NCBI GenBank assembly: GCA_003224195.1
Contig: QHYP01000304.1
Span: forward strand, 2,662 to 7,708
Source of the DNA: Acidobacteriota bacterium
Lineage (GTDB): Bacteria; Acidobacteriota; Terriglobia; Acidiferrales; UBA7541
Direction: 5' to 3'
Length of the DNA: 5,047 nucleotides
The position numbers were made by a program, and so were the translations under genes. Shown piece after piece: positions 4,257 through 5,047 of the stretch (its first letter is position 1; each line of letters starts with the position of its first letter). The notes under the pieces are model-generated. The model was not told the origin of the DNA and made no database searches. It saw only the letters and a program-made list of their open reading frames with translations.

Positions 4257-4270
4257 AAATTAGAAGCTGG
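4242..4270 (+). repeat. AT-rich short repeat spanning the end of the GNAT-like gene
   Basis: GAAGCTGG occurs at 4242-4249 and 4263-4270, separated by an A-rich spacer of similar short words (AACTAGAAATTA). It is sharply less GC-rich than the sequence on either side. It contributes the last codons (EAGN) and the TAG stop of the GNAT-like gene and runs up to the Shine-Dalgarno site of the next. Confidence 0.5.
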
Positions 4271-4274
4271 GAGG
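4270..4274 (+). promoter_or_regulatory. Shine-Dalgarno site
   Basis: GGAGG followed by A/G-rich sequence lies 9 nt before the ATG at 4284 and supports that start. Its first base is the last base of the AT-rich repeat. Confidence 0.6.
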
Positions 4275-4283
4275 AAAAGGCTC

Positions 4284-4835
4284 ATGTCCCGCGCACAGAC
4301 GGCAACGCAAAGAGCATCGGATCAGGAGCGCGCGCAGCTCGACGCGTTGAACCAGCAATTTCTCGGGCAGCGCTCGCAGCTCGGCAATCTGCTCCTGCCG
4401 CAGTATCAGTCCATCCTGCAGAATCCCGGCTACAGCGGCGCCGAAAAAGCGGCCATCACCGGGCAATCGCAGGGCGCGCTCTCGAGCGCCTTCGACGCGC
4501 TCCAGCAGGCCGCGCAAAACCGCCTGGCGCGCACGCGCAACGCCGACGAGCTGGCGCGGCAAAAGGGCAGGGAAGAGGCCGGCGTCGCGCAGCAGAACCA
4601 GGTCAACTTCGCCAACACCGCGTTCAATCGCCAGCTCGCCGCGCTGCAAGGCTTGAGCGGGCTATACGGCGTGGACACGAATCTCCTCGCGCGCACCCTC
4701 GGCCTGCCCGCCGAACTGCTGAATGTTCGCGCCAACGCCTCGCGTCCCGGCGGCGGATTTTTCTCTTCGCTGGGCTCTTCGCTCGGCTCGAGCCTCGGCG
4801 GCACCCTCGGCAGTCTCCCGGGCCTCTACTTCTGA
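4284..4835 (+). CDS. Gln-rich helical phage structural or ejection-like protein
   Basis: A 183-residue protein with no recognised enzymatic motif. Residues 1-135 are almost wholly helical and rich in Gln, Ala and Arg (ERAQLDALNQQFLGQRSQL, ALQQAAQNRLARTRNADELA, VAQQNQVNFANTAFNRQLAALQ), compatible with a coiled-coil virion or internal protein. Residues ~155-180 are low complexity, with GGGFFSSLGSSLGSSLGGTLG made of repeated SSLG units. That layout, a helical body with a Gly/Ser tail in a string of small structural genes, recalls minor structural or DNA-ejection proteins of tailed phages. This is an architectural analogy, not a domain match. There is no signal peptide. A good Shine-Dalgarno site supports the ATG. 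It is the last gene of the apparent structural series in the window. Confidence 0.6.
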   Translation: MSRAQTATQRASDQERAQLDALNQQFLGQRSQLGNLLLPQYQSILQNPGYSGAEKAAITGQSQGALSSAFDALQQAAQNRLARTRNADELARQKGREEAGVAQQNQVNFANTAFNRQLAALQGLSGLYGVDTNLLARTLGLPAELLNVRANASRPGGGFFSSLGSSLGSSLGGTLGSLPGLYF

Positions 4836-4877
4836 GGGGACTTCACGTATGCGTTCACCCTCTGCTGCTTCAACCTA

Positions 4878-4886
4878 TGCTAAGAT
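4878..4886 (+). promoter_or_regulatory. Possible extended -10 promoter
   Basis: TGC followed by TAAGAT forms an extended -10. No good -35 is seen at 16-18 bp. The start would fall near 4893, about 26 nt before the ATG at 4919. The stretch 4836-4918 holds nothing else that I can support. Confidence 0.35.
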
Positions 4887-4918
4887 TGCCGTAGAGTTGA
4901 CCTTCCGAGAGTGCTCAC

Positions 4919-5047
4919 ATGGCCGCGCTGGAAACAGAACGTAGGTACCTGGATTCTCACCGCGATGAGCTGCTTAAGCAGTATGGTGATAAGTTTCTCG
5001 TCATTTCAGGAGAGCAGGTCACAGGCGCTTTTGATACGCTGGAAAAA
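4919..5047 (+). CDS. Small DUF5678-like protein, 3' partial
   Basis: The frame runs from ATG at 4919 to the window edge without a stop, giving 43 residues. The pattern RRYLDSHRDELLKQYGDKFLVISGEQVTGAFDTLEK (an N-terminal helix, then Y-G/D-K-F/Y-x-V with I-x-x-x-x-V and a turn before a second helix) resembles DUF5678, a short domain of unknown function common in soil and environmental bacteria. I am only moderately sure of the family. The Shine-Dalgarno site is weak (CGAGAG, 4906-4911). Base composition is visibly less GC-rich than in the structural genes and a separate promoter is likely, so it probably does not belong to the same operon. A second frame from 4849 (31 codons) overlaps it and is less convincing. 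Confidence 0.6.
   Translation, partial: MAALETERRYLDSHRDELLKQYGDKFLVISGEQVTGAFDTLEK

Noticed and set aside
4849..4944. 31-codon frame after the last structural gene
   Set aside because: It has a GAGGGGA 8 nt upstream, but it overlaps the candidate promoter and the DUF5678-like gene and shows no protein pattern.

Overview
The window is GC-rich DNA that reads like the structural (tail or virion) module of a prophage or phage-derived region. The host is plausibly an acidobacterium or similar soil bacterium. That host guess is an inference from base composition, the REP and RAYT content and the style of the repeats; no marker gene confirms it. All structural genes run on the + strand.

Layout: (1) 1-1533 is the 3' part of a large beta-rich, tail-like protein. 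(2) 1616-2064 is a hicB-hicA toxin-antitoxin pair with its own promoter, set between two structural genes. (3) 2113-2655 is a small structural-type protein with an FnIII-like region. (4) 2651-3534 is an island of REP hairpins around a minus-strand REP-associated tyrosine transposase (RAYT, 2740-3264). (5) 3553-3762 is a 69-residue protein of unknown function, 3783-4256 is a GNAT-like protein, and 4284-4835 is a Gln-rich helical structural or ejection-like protein. (6) 4919-5047 is the start of an unrelated small protein that resembles DUF5678, with its own promoter; it may mark the edge of the module.

The interest lies in how accessory DNA has entered a compact gene series. The hicBA cassette is bracketed by two diverged 51-bp copies of the same gene junction (1488-1538 and 2065-2115). 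Each copy encodes the last 14 residues and stop of the tail gene and reaches the ATG of the next gene. The RAYT gene ends in 30-bp inverted REPs whose four differences are two compensated stem pairs. A 50-bp sequence at the 3' end of the FnIII-like gene recurs with 3 mismatches beyond the RAYT. In both copies a TAG stop lies inside the GTAG head of a REP. A 54-bp palindromic element with TGTAG/CTACA ends sits in frame inside the GNAT-like gene, adding about 18 residues in a probable beta-turn. Both accessory operons (hicBA and RAYT) show a -10-like hexamer exactly 6 nt before a GTG codon, the geometry of leaderless mRNAs.

The structural genes presumably build part of a virion, HicBA would act as an RNase toxin and its antitoxin, and the RAYT is the likely source of the REP hairpins. 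Family assignments are by eye and no database search was possible.
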